Assembly: GCA_018240745.1 (NCBI GenBank)
Contig: JAFEFF010000167.1
Coordinates: forward strand, 1-53,957
From: Pseudomonadota bacterium
GTDB taxonomy: Bacteria > Pseudomonadota > Alphaproteobacteria > Reyranellales > Reyranellaceae
Length of the DNA stretch: 53,957 nt
Direction: 5' to 3'
Made by a program: the position numbers and the translations under genes. The notes below the pieces were generated by a model. The model did no database searches, was not told the origin of the DNA, and was given only the letters and a program-made list of their open reading frames with translations. Below, in pieces: positions 45,878 through 53,957 of this stretch (positions within the stretch are counted from its first letter, which is position 1; each line of letters begins with the position of its first letter).

Positions 45878-46480
45878 ATGGACGCTTTCACCACGCTCAA
45901 GGCGGTCGCCGTGCCGATCGACCAGGCCAACGTCGACACCGACCAGATCATCCCGGCCCGCTTCCTCGGCCGCACCCGCGACCGCCAGGTCGAGGGCTTC
46001 TTCCACGACTTGCGGCTCGACCCCAACGGCCGGCCGCGCGAGGGCGTGACCCTCAACAACCCCGCCTACAAGGGCGCGAAGATCATGGTCGGCAACACCA
46101 ACTTCGCCTGCGGGTCCTCGCGCGAGAACGCGGTGACGACGATGGTCGACAACGGCTTCCGCTCGTTCATCGCCCCCAGCTTCGGCGACATCTTCTTCAA
46201 CAACTGCTTCCAGAACGGCTGCCTGCCGATCCGCCTGCCGGCCGAGCGCGTGGCGCGCATCCGCGTGATCCTGCACGAGCTGCCCGGCGCCGAGATCGCC
46301 ATCGACCTCGCCAAGCAGACGGTGACCGGCCCGGACGGCAAGACCGACAGCTTCGAGGTCGATCCCTTCCGCAAGGAAATGCTCCTGAAGGGCGCCGACG
46401 AGGTGAAGATCACCTTGGGCTACGAGTCCGACATCAAGCGCTTCGAGGACAAGCAGAAGCAGGAGATGCCCTGGCTCTGA
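45878..46480 (+). CDS. LeuD-like hydro-lyase small subunit
   Basis: A 200-residue swivel-domain subunit that pairs with the LeuC-like protein. The substrate-binding loop NFACGSSRENAV (family form: NFGCGSSREHAP) and SFGDIFFNNCFQNG are present, with N replacing H in the SREH motif. The N-terminal VDTDQIIPARFL is typical. It starts 11 nt after the large subunit with GGAGGACGGAG before the ATG. Last gene of the operon; followed by a GC-rich palindrome that should end transcription. Confidence 0.92.
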   Translation: MDAFTTLKAVAVPIDQANVDTDQIIPARFLGRTRDRQVEGFFHDLRLDPNGRPREGVTLNNPAYKGAKIMVGNTNFACGSSRENAVTTMVDNGFRSFIAPSFGDIFFNNCFQNGCLPIRLPAERVARIRVILHELPGAEIAIDLAKQTVTGPDGKTDSFEVDPFRKEMLLKGADEVKITLGYESDIKRFEDKQKQEMPWL

Positions 46481-46483
46481 CTC

Positions 46484-46579
46484 CCTCCCCCGCAGGGGGA
46501 GGGCTGGGGAGGGGAAGCCCCAATCGAGGCGCCCGTCGGTCGCTCTCCCCCTCCCGCATCCTCCCCCTGCGGGGGAGGA
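46484..46579. terminator. CCTCCCCC/GGGGGAGG inverted-repeat element between convergent operons
   Basis: Two arms of about 34 bp, each containing CCTCCCCCGCAGGGGGAGG-like palindromes, are inverted around a 25-30 nt centre. The element fills the 107-bp gap between leuD-like and the Dpp-type permease gene and can fold in either transcript, so it is a likely bidirectional terminator as well as a dispersed repeat. Confidence 0.65.
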
Positions 46580-46587
46580 CTTGAGAA

Positions 46588-47496
46588 CTAACGATCCCGC
46601 AGCTTCGGGTCGATCGCGTCGCGCAGGGCGTCGCCGAACAGGCTGGCGCCGAGCACGGTGAGGACGATGGCGAGGCCGGGGAAGATGGCGATCCACGGCG
46701 CGGTCGTGGCGTAGTCCTCGGCGCTGCCCTGCAGCATCAAACCCCAGGCTGCGACCGGCTCCTGCACGCCGAGGCCCAGGTAGCTGAGCGACGCCTCGGC
46801 GAGGATCGCCTGGCCGACGAAGGCCGACAGCAGGATCAGGAACGGCGCCAGCACGTTCGGCACCATGTGGCAGAGCACGATGCGGGCATGGCCGAAGCCG
46901 AGCGCCCGCGCCGCGTCGACATAGGGTATCTGCCGCACGGCGAGCGCACTCGCACGCACGACGCGGCCGCACCGGGGCACCAGCGGGATGGTGATGGCGA
47001 TCACCACGTTGAACACGCCGGTGCCGAATACCGACACCACGGCCAGCGCCAGGATGATCAGCGGGAAGGCCATCAGGATGTCGAAGATGCGCTGCAGGAC
47101 GAGATCGAACCAGCCGCCGAAATAGGCCGAGGTCACGCCCAGCACCATGCCGATGATGCCGCCGCCCACGGCGGCGCCGAAGCCGACGATCATCGCCGTG
47201 CGCGCGCCGTAGACCAGGCGGGAGAAGATGTCGCGGCCGAACTGGTCGGTGCCGAGGATGTGGTCGATCCCGGGCGCCACCATCATCGAGGCGAAGTCGT
47301 TCTCCTCCGGATCGAACGGCGCGATCCAGTCGGCGCAGATGCCGGCCACCGCGAACAGCATGACGATGATCAGGCCGATCGTGCCGAGGGGCTTGCGGCG
47401 GGCGAAGTTGATGATCCGGCCGAGGATGGTGTGCTGGCGCAACAGCGCTTCGGTATCGTCGTCGGCGGGAGCTGTGGTGGGTGTAATGACAGCCAT
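46588..47496 (-). CDS. Dipeptide/oligopeptide ABC permease, DppC/OppC type
   Basis: A 302-residue inner-membrane permease with a cytoplasmic N-terminus of about 35 residues, the hallmark GTDQFGRDIFSRLVYGARTAM segment after the first helix (residues about 82-103) and the EAA loop DAARALGFGHARIVLCHMVPN. It is the last gene of a five-gene importer operon (order ATPase D, ATPase F, receptor, permease B, permease C). It pairs with the DppB-like permease to form the channel. Confidence 0.94.
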   Translation of the reverse strand: MAVITPTTAPADDDTEALLRQHTILGRIINFARRKPLGTIGLIIVMLFAVAGICADWIAPFDPEENDFASMMVAPGIDHILGTDQFGRDIFSRLVYGARTAMIVGFGAAVGGGIIGMVLGVTSAYFGGWFDLVLQRIFDILMAFPLIILALAVVSVFGTGVFNVVIAITIPLVPRCGRVVRASALAVRQIPYVDAARALGFGHARIVLCHMVPNVLAPFLILLSAFVGQAILAEASLSYLGLGVQEPVAAWGLMLQGSAEDYATTAPWIAIFPGLAIVLTVLGASLFGDALRDAIDPKLRDR

Positions 47497-47503
47497 CGGA
47501 CAC

Positions 47504-48475
47504 TCACGAATAGCGGATGCGCGGGTCGAGCCAGGCGTAGAGCACGTCGACCACGAGGTTGGTGATCACGAACACCAGGACGACCAGCATCACCAGGGCC
47601 TGGGCCAGCACGTTGTCCTGGTTCTGCACCGCCTGCACCAGCAGGCGGCCGATGCCGTTGAGGTTGAACACCTGCTCGGTCACGACCAGACCGCCGATCA
47701 GGAAGGCGAACTCGATGCCGATGAGGGTCACCACCGGCAGCAGGGCGTTCTTCAGCGCATGGCGATTGACCACGATCTGCTCGAGCAGCCCCTTGGCGCG
47801 GGCGGTGCGGATATAGTCCTCGCGCATCACCTCGAGCATCGCCGAGCGCGTCAGGCGCATGGTTACCGCCGAATACCGGTAACCCACCGTGATCGCCGGC
47901 AGGATCACCAACGACAGGTTGCGGATCGGGTCCTGCCATAGCGGCACGTAGTCGATCGGCGGCAGCCACGGCGTGCCGCTCATGATCGAGGTGACGTTGA
48001 GCACCAGGATCAGCGACATGATGCCGAGCCAGAAGGACGGCGTGGCGATGCCGGCGATCGCCACCACGCGCACCACGTGGTCGAGCCCGGAATTCTCCTT
48101 GAGCGCCGAGATCGTGCCGAGCGGAATGGCGAGCAGGATGGCGATCACCGTCGCCATGATCGCCACCTCGAGCGAGACCGGCAGCCGGATCATGATTTCG
48201 TACCACACCGGGTTGCCCGACCACATCGACGTGCCGAAGTCGAACACCGCGTAGTGCTTCAGGAAGAGCAGGAACTGCACCACCATCGGCTGGTCGAGCC
48301 CGAGCTGGCTGCGGCACAGGTCGAGCGCCGCCTGGTCGACATGCGCGCCGCCCGTGCCCAGCCGGATCACGCAGACGTCGCCCGGGATCAGGCGCATCAG
48401 GATGAAGACCAGGGCCGCCGCTCCTGCCAGCGTCGGAATTGCCAGCAGGAGGCGGGTGACGATGTAGCGATGCAT
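47504..48475 (-). CDS. Dipeptide/oligopeptide ABC permease, DppB/OppB type
   Basis: A 323-residue permease whose N-terminus MHRYIVTRLLLAIPTLAGAAALVF is the usual first helix of DppB proteins; the periplasmic loop and the EAA motif (YIRTARAKGLLEQIVVNRHALKN) are as expected. A CxRxxxG-containing periplasmic insert (residues about 35-60) is longer than in E. coli DppB. The gene ends 7 nt before the DppC-type gene. Confidence 0.94.
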   Translation of the reverse strand: MHRYIVTRLLLAIPTLAGAAALVFILMRLIPGDVCVIRLGTGGAHVDQAALDLCRSQLGLDQPMVVQFLLFLKHYAVFDFGTSMWSGNPVWYEIMIRLPVSLEVAIMATVIAILLAIPLGTISALKENSGLDHVVRVVAIAGIATPSFWLGIMSLILVLNVTSIMSGTPWLPPIDYVPLWQDPIRNLSLVILPAITVGYRYSAVTMRLTRSAMLEVMREDYIRTARAKGLLEQIVVNRHALKNALLPVVTLIGIEFAFLIGGLVVTEQVFNLNGIGRLLVQAVQNQDNVLAQALVMLVVLVFVITNLVVDVLYAWLDPRIRYS

Positions 48476-48494
48476 GCCGCTCGCTCCGTTGCGG

Positions 48495-50096
48495 TTACTT
48501 GTCCAGCCAGAGGCTCGACAGGTCCTGGTTCAGATAGTGGCTCGGGCTGATCTTGAAGCCCTTGACCTCCGACCGGCCGAGGATGATGCGGTACCAGTAG
48601 GGCAACACGATCTCGTGCGTCTGCGTGTCGAGCGTCCAGGTCTCGTAGGCCCGCATCGCCGCCCGCACCTTGGCCGGATCGGTCTCCTTCTGCATCGCCT
48701 CGTAGAGCTGGATCGACTTGTCGTCGTCGTAGTAGCCGTAGTTGTCCGGGAAGACCTTGTGCGGCAGGTACTTGCCGGTATCGAGCACGGGGTTCACGAC
48801 GCTCTGGCAGTTGGCCTCCATCGCGACGTCGAACGTGCCGGCGCGCATGTTGGAGAACCACGGTCCGGTCGGCACGACCTTCTGCTCGACATTGAGGCCG
48901 ATCTTCTTCCATTCGCCGATCACCCAGGTGCCGACGAACTTGTAGGGCTGGTCGACGTTGCGGTTGAGCAACTCGAACTTCAGCCCCTCGGCGCCGGCCT
49001 CCTTGAGCAGCCGCTTTGCCTCGGCGCGCGACTTCTCGATATCGGGCCAGTAGCCGGCGATCTTCTCCAGCTCCTGCTTGGTCGCGGCGAGTGGCGAGCC
49101 CGGGAAGACGATGCCGCCCACGGTGCGGACGTTGGCGATCTTGGACAGTGCCGGCGCGCCGTGCCACTGGTCGATCGCCAGCGCCAGCGCCTTGCGCACG
49201 CGCGGGTCGTCGAACGGCTTCTTCTGGTGATTGGGCGTCAGGATGTTGCCGCAGTTCCAGTCGCTGTCCTGCACCCAGACCTTGTCGCCCAGCTCCTTGG
49301 TGAGCTGGTCTCGCGCCGACGGCGGCAGGCCGCGGAACTCGATCGACGCGCGATCAGCCCTGAGGGCGTCGACGCGCACCGACTGCTTGGCGGCGTAAAT
49401 GCCGACGATGCCGTCGAGATGCGGCAGGCCCTTGTGATAGTAGTCCTTGTTGCGCTCGCCGGTGATCGACTGGCCAACCTCGTACTTGACGAGCTTGAAC
49501 GGGCCGGAGCCCATGATGTTCTTCTCGTACCAGTGCGGATCCTTCTCGAGGATGTCCTTCTTGTAGATCCAGGCATAGGGGTCGGCGAGCGCCGGCAGGA
49601 ACGCCGTGGTCGGGTACTTCAGCTTGAACACCACGGTGGAATCGTCGGTCGCCTGCACCGAGTCGACCATTTCGTAGAAGCTCTTCCGCGCGCTGACCAC
49701 GCCCTTGGGCGGGTCGACGATGTACTGCCAGCTCGTCGCGACGTCCTGCGCCGTGAGCTTGCTGCCGTCATGGAACTTCACGCCCTGGCGGATCTTGAAG
49801 GTGTAGGTCTTGCCGCCGTCGGTCGGCTTCGGCATCTCGGTGCAGAGGTCGCAGACGAAGTCGGTCGTCGAGGCCGGATTGTCCGGCGGGACGCGGATCA
49901 GCACGCTGTAGTACGGCGCCGCCGAGTGGATGGTCGCGTACGTCGTCTCCCGATGGGCATCGAAGCTCGGCGGCGCATCCGCCGGGATCAGATAGGTCAG
50001 GGTTCCACCCTGCTTGGGCGTTTCGGCCCAGGCCGGGGTGATAGCAATTGCTGCTGCCAGCCCGAGGCCGGCCCACACACACCTTGGTACGCTCAT
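48495..50096 (-). CDS. ABC transporter substrate-binding protein, family 5 (DppA/OppA-like)
   Basis: A 533-residue periplasmic receptor with a Sec signal (cleavage after AWA, residue about 24) and the family features GGTLTYLIPADAPPSFDAHRE at the start and VKFHDGSKLTAQDV in the first domain. ATG 50096 has GGAGGAAG directly upstream. The ligand may be a peptide, opine, glycoside or nickel chelate; sequence alone does not tell. It sits between the ATPase and permease genes of its operon. Confidence 0.93.
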   Translation of the reverse strand: MSVPRCVWAGLGLAAAIAITPAWAETPKQGGTLTYLIPADAPPSFDAHRETTYATIHSAAPYYSVLIRVPPDNPASTTDFVCDLCTEMPKPTDGGKTYTFKIRQGVKFHDGSKLTAQDVATSWQYIVDPPKGVVSARKSFYEMVDSVQATDDSTVVFKLKYPTTAFLPALADPYAWIYKKDILEKDPHWYEKNIMGSGPFKLVKYEVGQSITGERNKDYYHKGLPHLDGIVGIYAAKQSVRVDALRADRASIEFRGLPPSARDQLTKELGDKVWVQDSDWNCGNILTPNHQKKPFDDPRVRKALALAIDQWHGAPALSKIANVRTVGGIVFPGSPLAATKQELEKIAGYWPDIEKSRAEAKRLLKEAGAEGLKFELLNRNVDQPYKFVGTWVIGEWKKIGLNVEQKVVPTGPWFSNMRAGTFDVAMEANCQSVVNPVLDTGKYLPHKVFPDNYGYYDDDKSIQLYEAMQKETDPAKVRAAMRAYETWTLDTQTHEIVLPYWYRIILGRSEVKGFKISPSHYLNQDLSSLWLDK

Positions 50097-50165
50097 TCGC
50101 TTCCTCCGCTGCTCTCTTCTTCTGTCTGTTGAGCTCCCCTGATCACGAGGCCGGAACGCACCCCG

Positions 50166-51157
50166 CTACTTGACCTCGCTGCAAGCGACCCAGTGGCCGG
50201 GCCTCATCTCCCGGAGCGTCGGCCGCGCCTTCCTGCAATTGTCGACCGCCATCGGGCAGCGCGGATGGAAGACGCAGCCGGACGGCGGATTGATCGGACT
50301 GGGTATCTCGCCGCGCGCCGGCCGGAACTGCCGCCCGGCCTCGACCCGCGGATCGGGTACCGGCACCGCCGACAGCAGCGCCTGGGTGTAGGGGTGCATC
50401 GGGTTGTCGAACAGCTCGTCGCTCTCGGCCATCTCGACGATGCGGCCGAGATACATCACGGCGACGCGCTGGCAGAGATGGCGGACCACCGAGAGGTCGT
50501 GGGCGATGAAGAGATAGGTGAGATGGTAGCGCTCGCGCAGATCCTCGAGCAGATTCACGACCTGCGCCTGGATCGACACGTCGAGCGCCGACACCGCCTC
50601 GTCGCAGACGATGAACTCCGGATCCATGGCGAGCGCGCGGGCGATGCCGACGCGCTGGCGTTGGCCACCCGACATCTCGTGCGGGTAGCGATCGGCGAAC
50701 TTGGGGTCGAGTCCGCACACCGACAGGAGATCCCTCACCTTGTCGCGGCGGCGCCGCGGATCGGGCTCCAGCCCGTGCACGCGGATCGGCTCGGCGATGA
50801 TGTCGCCCACCTTCATGCGCGGATTGAGGGAGCTGTAGGGGTCCTGGAAGATCACCTGCATGCGGCGGCGCAGGCCCACCAGCTCCTTCTGCGGCAGCCG
50901 GCTGATATCCTTGCCGTCGTAGAGGATCTGGCCCTGCGTCGGCTTCTCGAGCCGCAGGATGCAGCGGCCGGTCGTGGTCTTGCCGCAGCCGCTCTCGCCG
51001 ACCAGGCCCAGCGTCTCGCCCCTGGCGATCGAGAAGTCGATGCCGTCGACGGCCTTGACGTCGCCGACCTTGCGACTCACCACCATGCCCTCGGTGATCG
51101 GGAAATGCATGGCGAGGCCGCGCACCTCCAGCAGCGGCGCCGTGCCGGGCTGGTCTC

Positions 51158-51161
<4 letters not shown>
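50166..51161 (-). CDS. Oligopeptide ABC ATPase, DppF/OppF type
   Basis: A 331-residue ATPase with Walker [10 protein letters not shown], signature MSGGQRQR, Walker [13 protein letters not shown] and a C-terminal oligopeptide-transporter extension ([16 protein letters not shown]) whose cysteines bind an Fe-S cluster in some relatives. ATG 51161 overlaps the TGA of the DppD-type gene (ATGA), and an upstream in-frame extension lies inside that gene and is discarded. Confidence 0.94.
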
Positions 51162-52171
<1,010 letters not shown>

Positions 52172-52318
52172 ACGGTCTTCCTGCGCGCCCTCTGTCGGGA
52201 GCGTCGTCTCGGGTGGTGAAGGCCTGTTTCCTCAAACACGCTGCCCGCGGGTGAGCGCGGGCGCAGCCTCTTTCGGGCCGCGGAAACCTTAAGGCGGCTT
52301 CAGGACCCCTGCAAGGTG

Positions 52319-53506
52319 TTACAGCGCGACCCTAGGCCGCTGTGCCAGGAGCCCGACCAACGCCGCCAGACCGCCCAGGGTCGCGAACAGGCTGAGCGAC
52401 CAGACGTAGCTGCCGCTCCAGTCGCGCAGCGCGCCGGACATGACCGGGCCGACGGCCTGAGCCAGGGTTTGCACGCTCAGCACCACGCCGCGAATCGCCC
52501 CGAAGCTCGTCCGGCCGAAGTAGTCGGCCCACGCTACCGGCAGCAAGGTCATCAGCCCGCCGATGCCCAGCCCGAACAGACCGGCTGCAATGTAAGCTCC
52601 GTGCACCGTGGTGACCCCGATCAGGCCGAAGCAACCGACCGCCATCACCCCAGCGGCGCCCGCCATGGCATAGCGCAGGGGCCAGTGCCGCGGCAGGAAG
52701 CCGAGGCCGAACCCCGACACCGCGGACATCGCCGAGAACACGCTGATCACCGTGGCGGCGGCGATCGGCGTCAGGCCGCGCTCGATCAGGTGCGCCGCCT
52801 GGTGCAGGCTGACGCCCGCCTGCACCGGATAGACCAGCACGATGTAGAGCGACAGCAGCCAGAAGGCGCGGGTGCGCATCGCCTCGGCGCGGCTGAACCG
52901 CGGCTCGGGCGCGCCGGGCTTTGCGCCGGGCTTGGCATGGTCGGGCGCGAGGCCGAGATCCTCCGGCCGGCGAACGAGGAACAGGAAGATCGGCAGGAAG
53001 CCCACCGTCAGGACGGTCGCGCCGACCGCCAGCCAGCCGTGCCGCCAGCCGCCATCGAGCATGGCGAGCTGGGCGATGATCGGGATGGCGACCAGGCCCA
53101 GCATCTGGAACAGCGTGGTGAAGGCCGTGGCAAAGGTCCGTCGGGCAACGAACCAGTTGTTCACCGCGGCGTATAGGCCGAGATCGAACGGACTTGCCCA
53201 GACCATGCGCGCAAACACGAACAGCAGGTAGAAGACGACCAGCGACGACGCGACCGACAGCGCCATGGTCGCGAGCCCCATCGACAGCACGGCCAGGCAC
53301 AGGACGAGGCGCGGGCCGCGCCGGTCGAGCATCGGCCCCAGCATCGGCGACACGAAGGCCGCCAGCAGCCCGCCCAGGGAGACCGCGCCGGCGATCGAGG
53401 CGCGCGACCAGCCGAACGCCTCGGTCATCGGCACCACGAACACCGACAGCACCGCCACCGCCGGCCCCTGCCGCGCGAAGCCCGCGAGGCTGAGGGAGGC
53501 GAGCAC
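52319..53506 (-). CDS. MFS transporter
   Basis: A carrier with about 12 helices of the monocarboxylate-porter-like group; motif-A variant GPMLDRRGPRLVL follows helix 2. GTG 53506 is the first conventional start codon in frame but has no ribosome-binding site and cuts helix 1. The frame stays open upstream and encodes the family-typical LPFHYGWIV stretch, and a CTG at 53569 has AAGGGGGA 7-8 nt ahead of it. The true protein may therefore be 416 residues from a CTG start. Substrate is unknown. Confidence 0.85.
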   Translation of the reverse strand: MLASLSLAGFARQGPAVAVLSVFVVPMTEAFGWSRASIAGAVSLGGLLAAFVSPMLGPMLDRRGPRLVLCLAVLSMGLATMALSVASSLVVFYLLFVFARMVWASPFDLGLYAAVNNWFVARRTFATAFTTLFQMLGLVAIPIIAQLAMLDGGWRHGWLAVGATVLTVGFLPIFLFLVRRPEDLGLAPDHAKPGAKPGAPEPRFSRAEAMRTRAFWLLSLYIVLVYPVQAGVSLHQAAHLIERGLTPIAAATVISVFSAMSAVSGFGLGFLPRHWPLRYAMAGAAGVMAVGCFGLIGVTTVHGAYIAAGLFGLGIGGLMTLLPVAWADYFGRTSFGAIRGVVLSVQTLAQAVGPVMSGALRDWSGSYVWSLSLFATLGGLAALVGLLAQRPRVAL

Positions 53507-53648
53507 GATCCAGCCGTAATGGAAAGGAAGCCGCGGCGCGAGCAGGCGCGGCAGGAGCGGCGGCTTCAGGCGGTTTCCCCCTTGCGATCTGGCTGGGCGA
53601 TTTCACCGGAAGTCTTGCGCGGCTCCAGCGCGGGGGCAAGGATCGCTC

Positions 53649-53834
53649 ATGCCCCTGCGAAACGTCGCCATTGCTTTCGCACTCGGCCTCGCGACCACCG
53701 ATCCGTTCACGATCGAGAGCCAGGGCAGCTTCTTCATCGGTGGCCATGACGTGAAGTCCGACGCACTCTCGCAGTGCCGCGTCATGCTCATGTGGACCGC
53801 GGGCCCCTGGCCTGAGCGGAGCCGAAGGCTCTAG
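53649..53834 (+). pseudogene. Fragment of a secreted alpha/beta-hydrolase-like protein, cut by a repeat
   Basis: The first 42 residues read like an exported protein: a hydrophobic start (MPLRNVAIAFALGLAT) then FTIESQGSFFIGGHDVKSDAL, which resembles the N-terminus of secreted esterase/lipase-like proteins. After L-S-Q the frame enters the inverted repeat at 53772 and ends within it at TAG 53832. No continuation is seen after the repeat in the remaining 53 bases. I infer a gene truncated by the element; a chance ORF cannot be excluded. Confidence 0.45.
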
Positions 53835-53904
53835 GCTCGCTCATGATTCATGAGGCGGACCTGGAGGCCGGCGGTCCACATGAGCATGAGAAGGCGCGGC
53901 ACTG
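53772..53904. mobile_element. 133-bp MITE-like inverted-repeat element of the GGACCGCG family
   Basis: Left arm 53772-53800 (CAGTGCCGCG then TCATGCTCATGTGGACCGC) and right arm 53871-53904 are inverted; the inner 19 bp match perfectly and the outer 10 bp (CAGTGCCGCG) match after a short gap. The centre holds TCATGATTCATGA and GGAGGCC words also found in the element at 28767. It has no ORF of its own, so it is a non-autonomous MITE- or REP-like element. Confidence 0.7.
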
Positions 53905-53957
53905 GAGTTGTTCACCGTCGGCCGATCCTCGCTCTGCCGGTCGCGGCCGGCGCATTC

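Overview
The window is about 54 kb of GC-rich DNA (my impression is 65-68% GC), densely packed with short operons on both strands. Gene content (paired AsnC/Lrp regulators with divergent targets, many ABC importers, an NdvA-like exporter, crotonases, class III and V aminotransferases, a Bug-type solute receptor) and the style of the intergenic palindromic repeats point to a metabolically versatile soil or rhizosphere alphaproteobacterium of Bradyrhizobium or Reyranella type. That placement is inference; no rRNA or other marker gene is present. I see no tRNA, rRNA, CRISPR array, transposase or phage genes.

Layout. 0-6.3 kb: a truncated GIY-YIG protein, an AsnC/Lrp regulator, and a divergent operon of a homodimeric PDH-E1-like ThDP enzyme, MtnA, a DNA methyltransferase-like protein and an MFS carrier. 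6.4-17.6 kb: a lone receiver protein, GH51 arabinofuranosidase with fumarase C, an alpha/beta hydrolase with a DUF4010/MgtC membrane protein, a sugar-type SDR with aldose epimerase, an HpcH/HpaI aldolase, a DUF899 protein divergent from an unusual HTH regulator and a beta-propeller protein, and a small secreted protein. 17.6-24.7 kb: a taurine/nitrate-family ABC importer, an NdvA-like exporter, an M20 amidohydrolase, and a second AsnC/Lrp regulator divergent from phenylalanine hydroxylase. 25-33.2 kb: ADP-forming acyl-CoA synthetase, a Bug receptor, a Rid-family protein, two divergent PLP aminotransferases, a beta-carbonic anhydrase and a crotonase whose start codons overlap head to head. 33.4-39.1 kb: an unrecognised multi-pass membrane protein, a group II PLP decarboxylase, and a divergent catabolic pair (2-oxopent-4-enoate-hydratase-like against amidohydrolase_2 plus crotonase).

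39.3-46.5 kb is the most interesting part. It is one tightly coupled operon encoding a periplasmic receptor, an ABC ATPase, two different permeases, a GntR/UTRA regulator, an isocitrate-lyase/PEP-mutase-family lyase with an intact KKCGH motif, and LeuC- and LeuD-like dehydratase subunits. A 20-bp near-perfect palindrome overlaps the predicted promoter. With no leuA or leuB nearby, the logic fits uptake, hydro-lyase isomerisation and C-C cleavage of a branched malate-like acid, analogous to 2,3-dimethylmalate dehydratase and lyase of nicotinate fermentation. 46.6-52.2 kb is a complete Dpp/Opp-type importer (order D-F-A-B-C), followed by an MFS carrier that may use a CTG start, and a secreted-hydrolase fragment interrupted by a 133-bp inverted-repeat element at the right edge.

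Intergenic palindromes recur (28.77, 36.34 and 53.8 kb share a GGACCGCG core; 22.07 kb and a partial copy at 0.23 kb form another family; CTCCC/GGGAG-rich elements lie at 41.16 and 46.48 kb). One of them sits inside the ABC operon and appears to supply the ribosome-binding site of the downstream permease.
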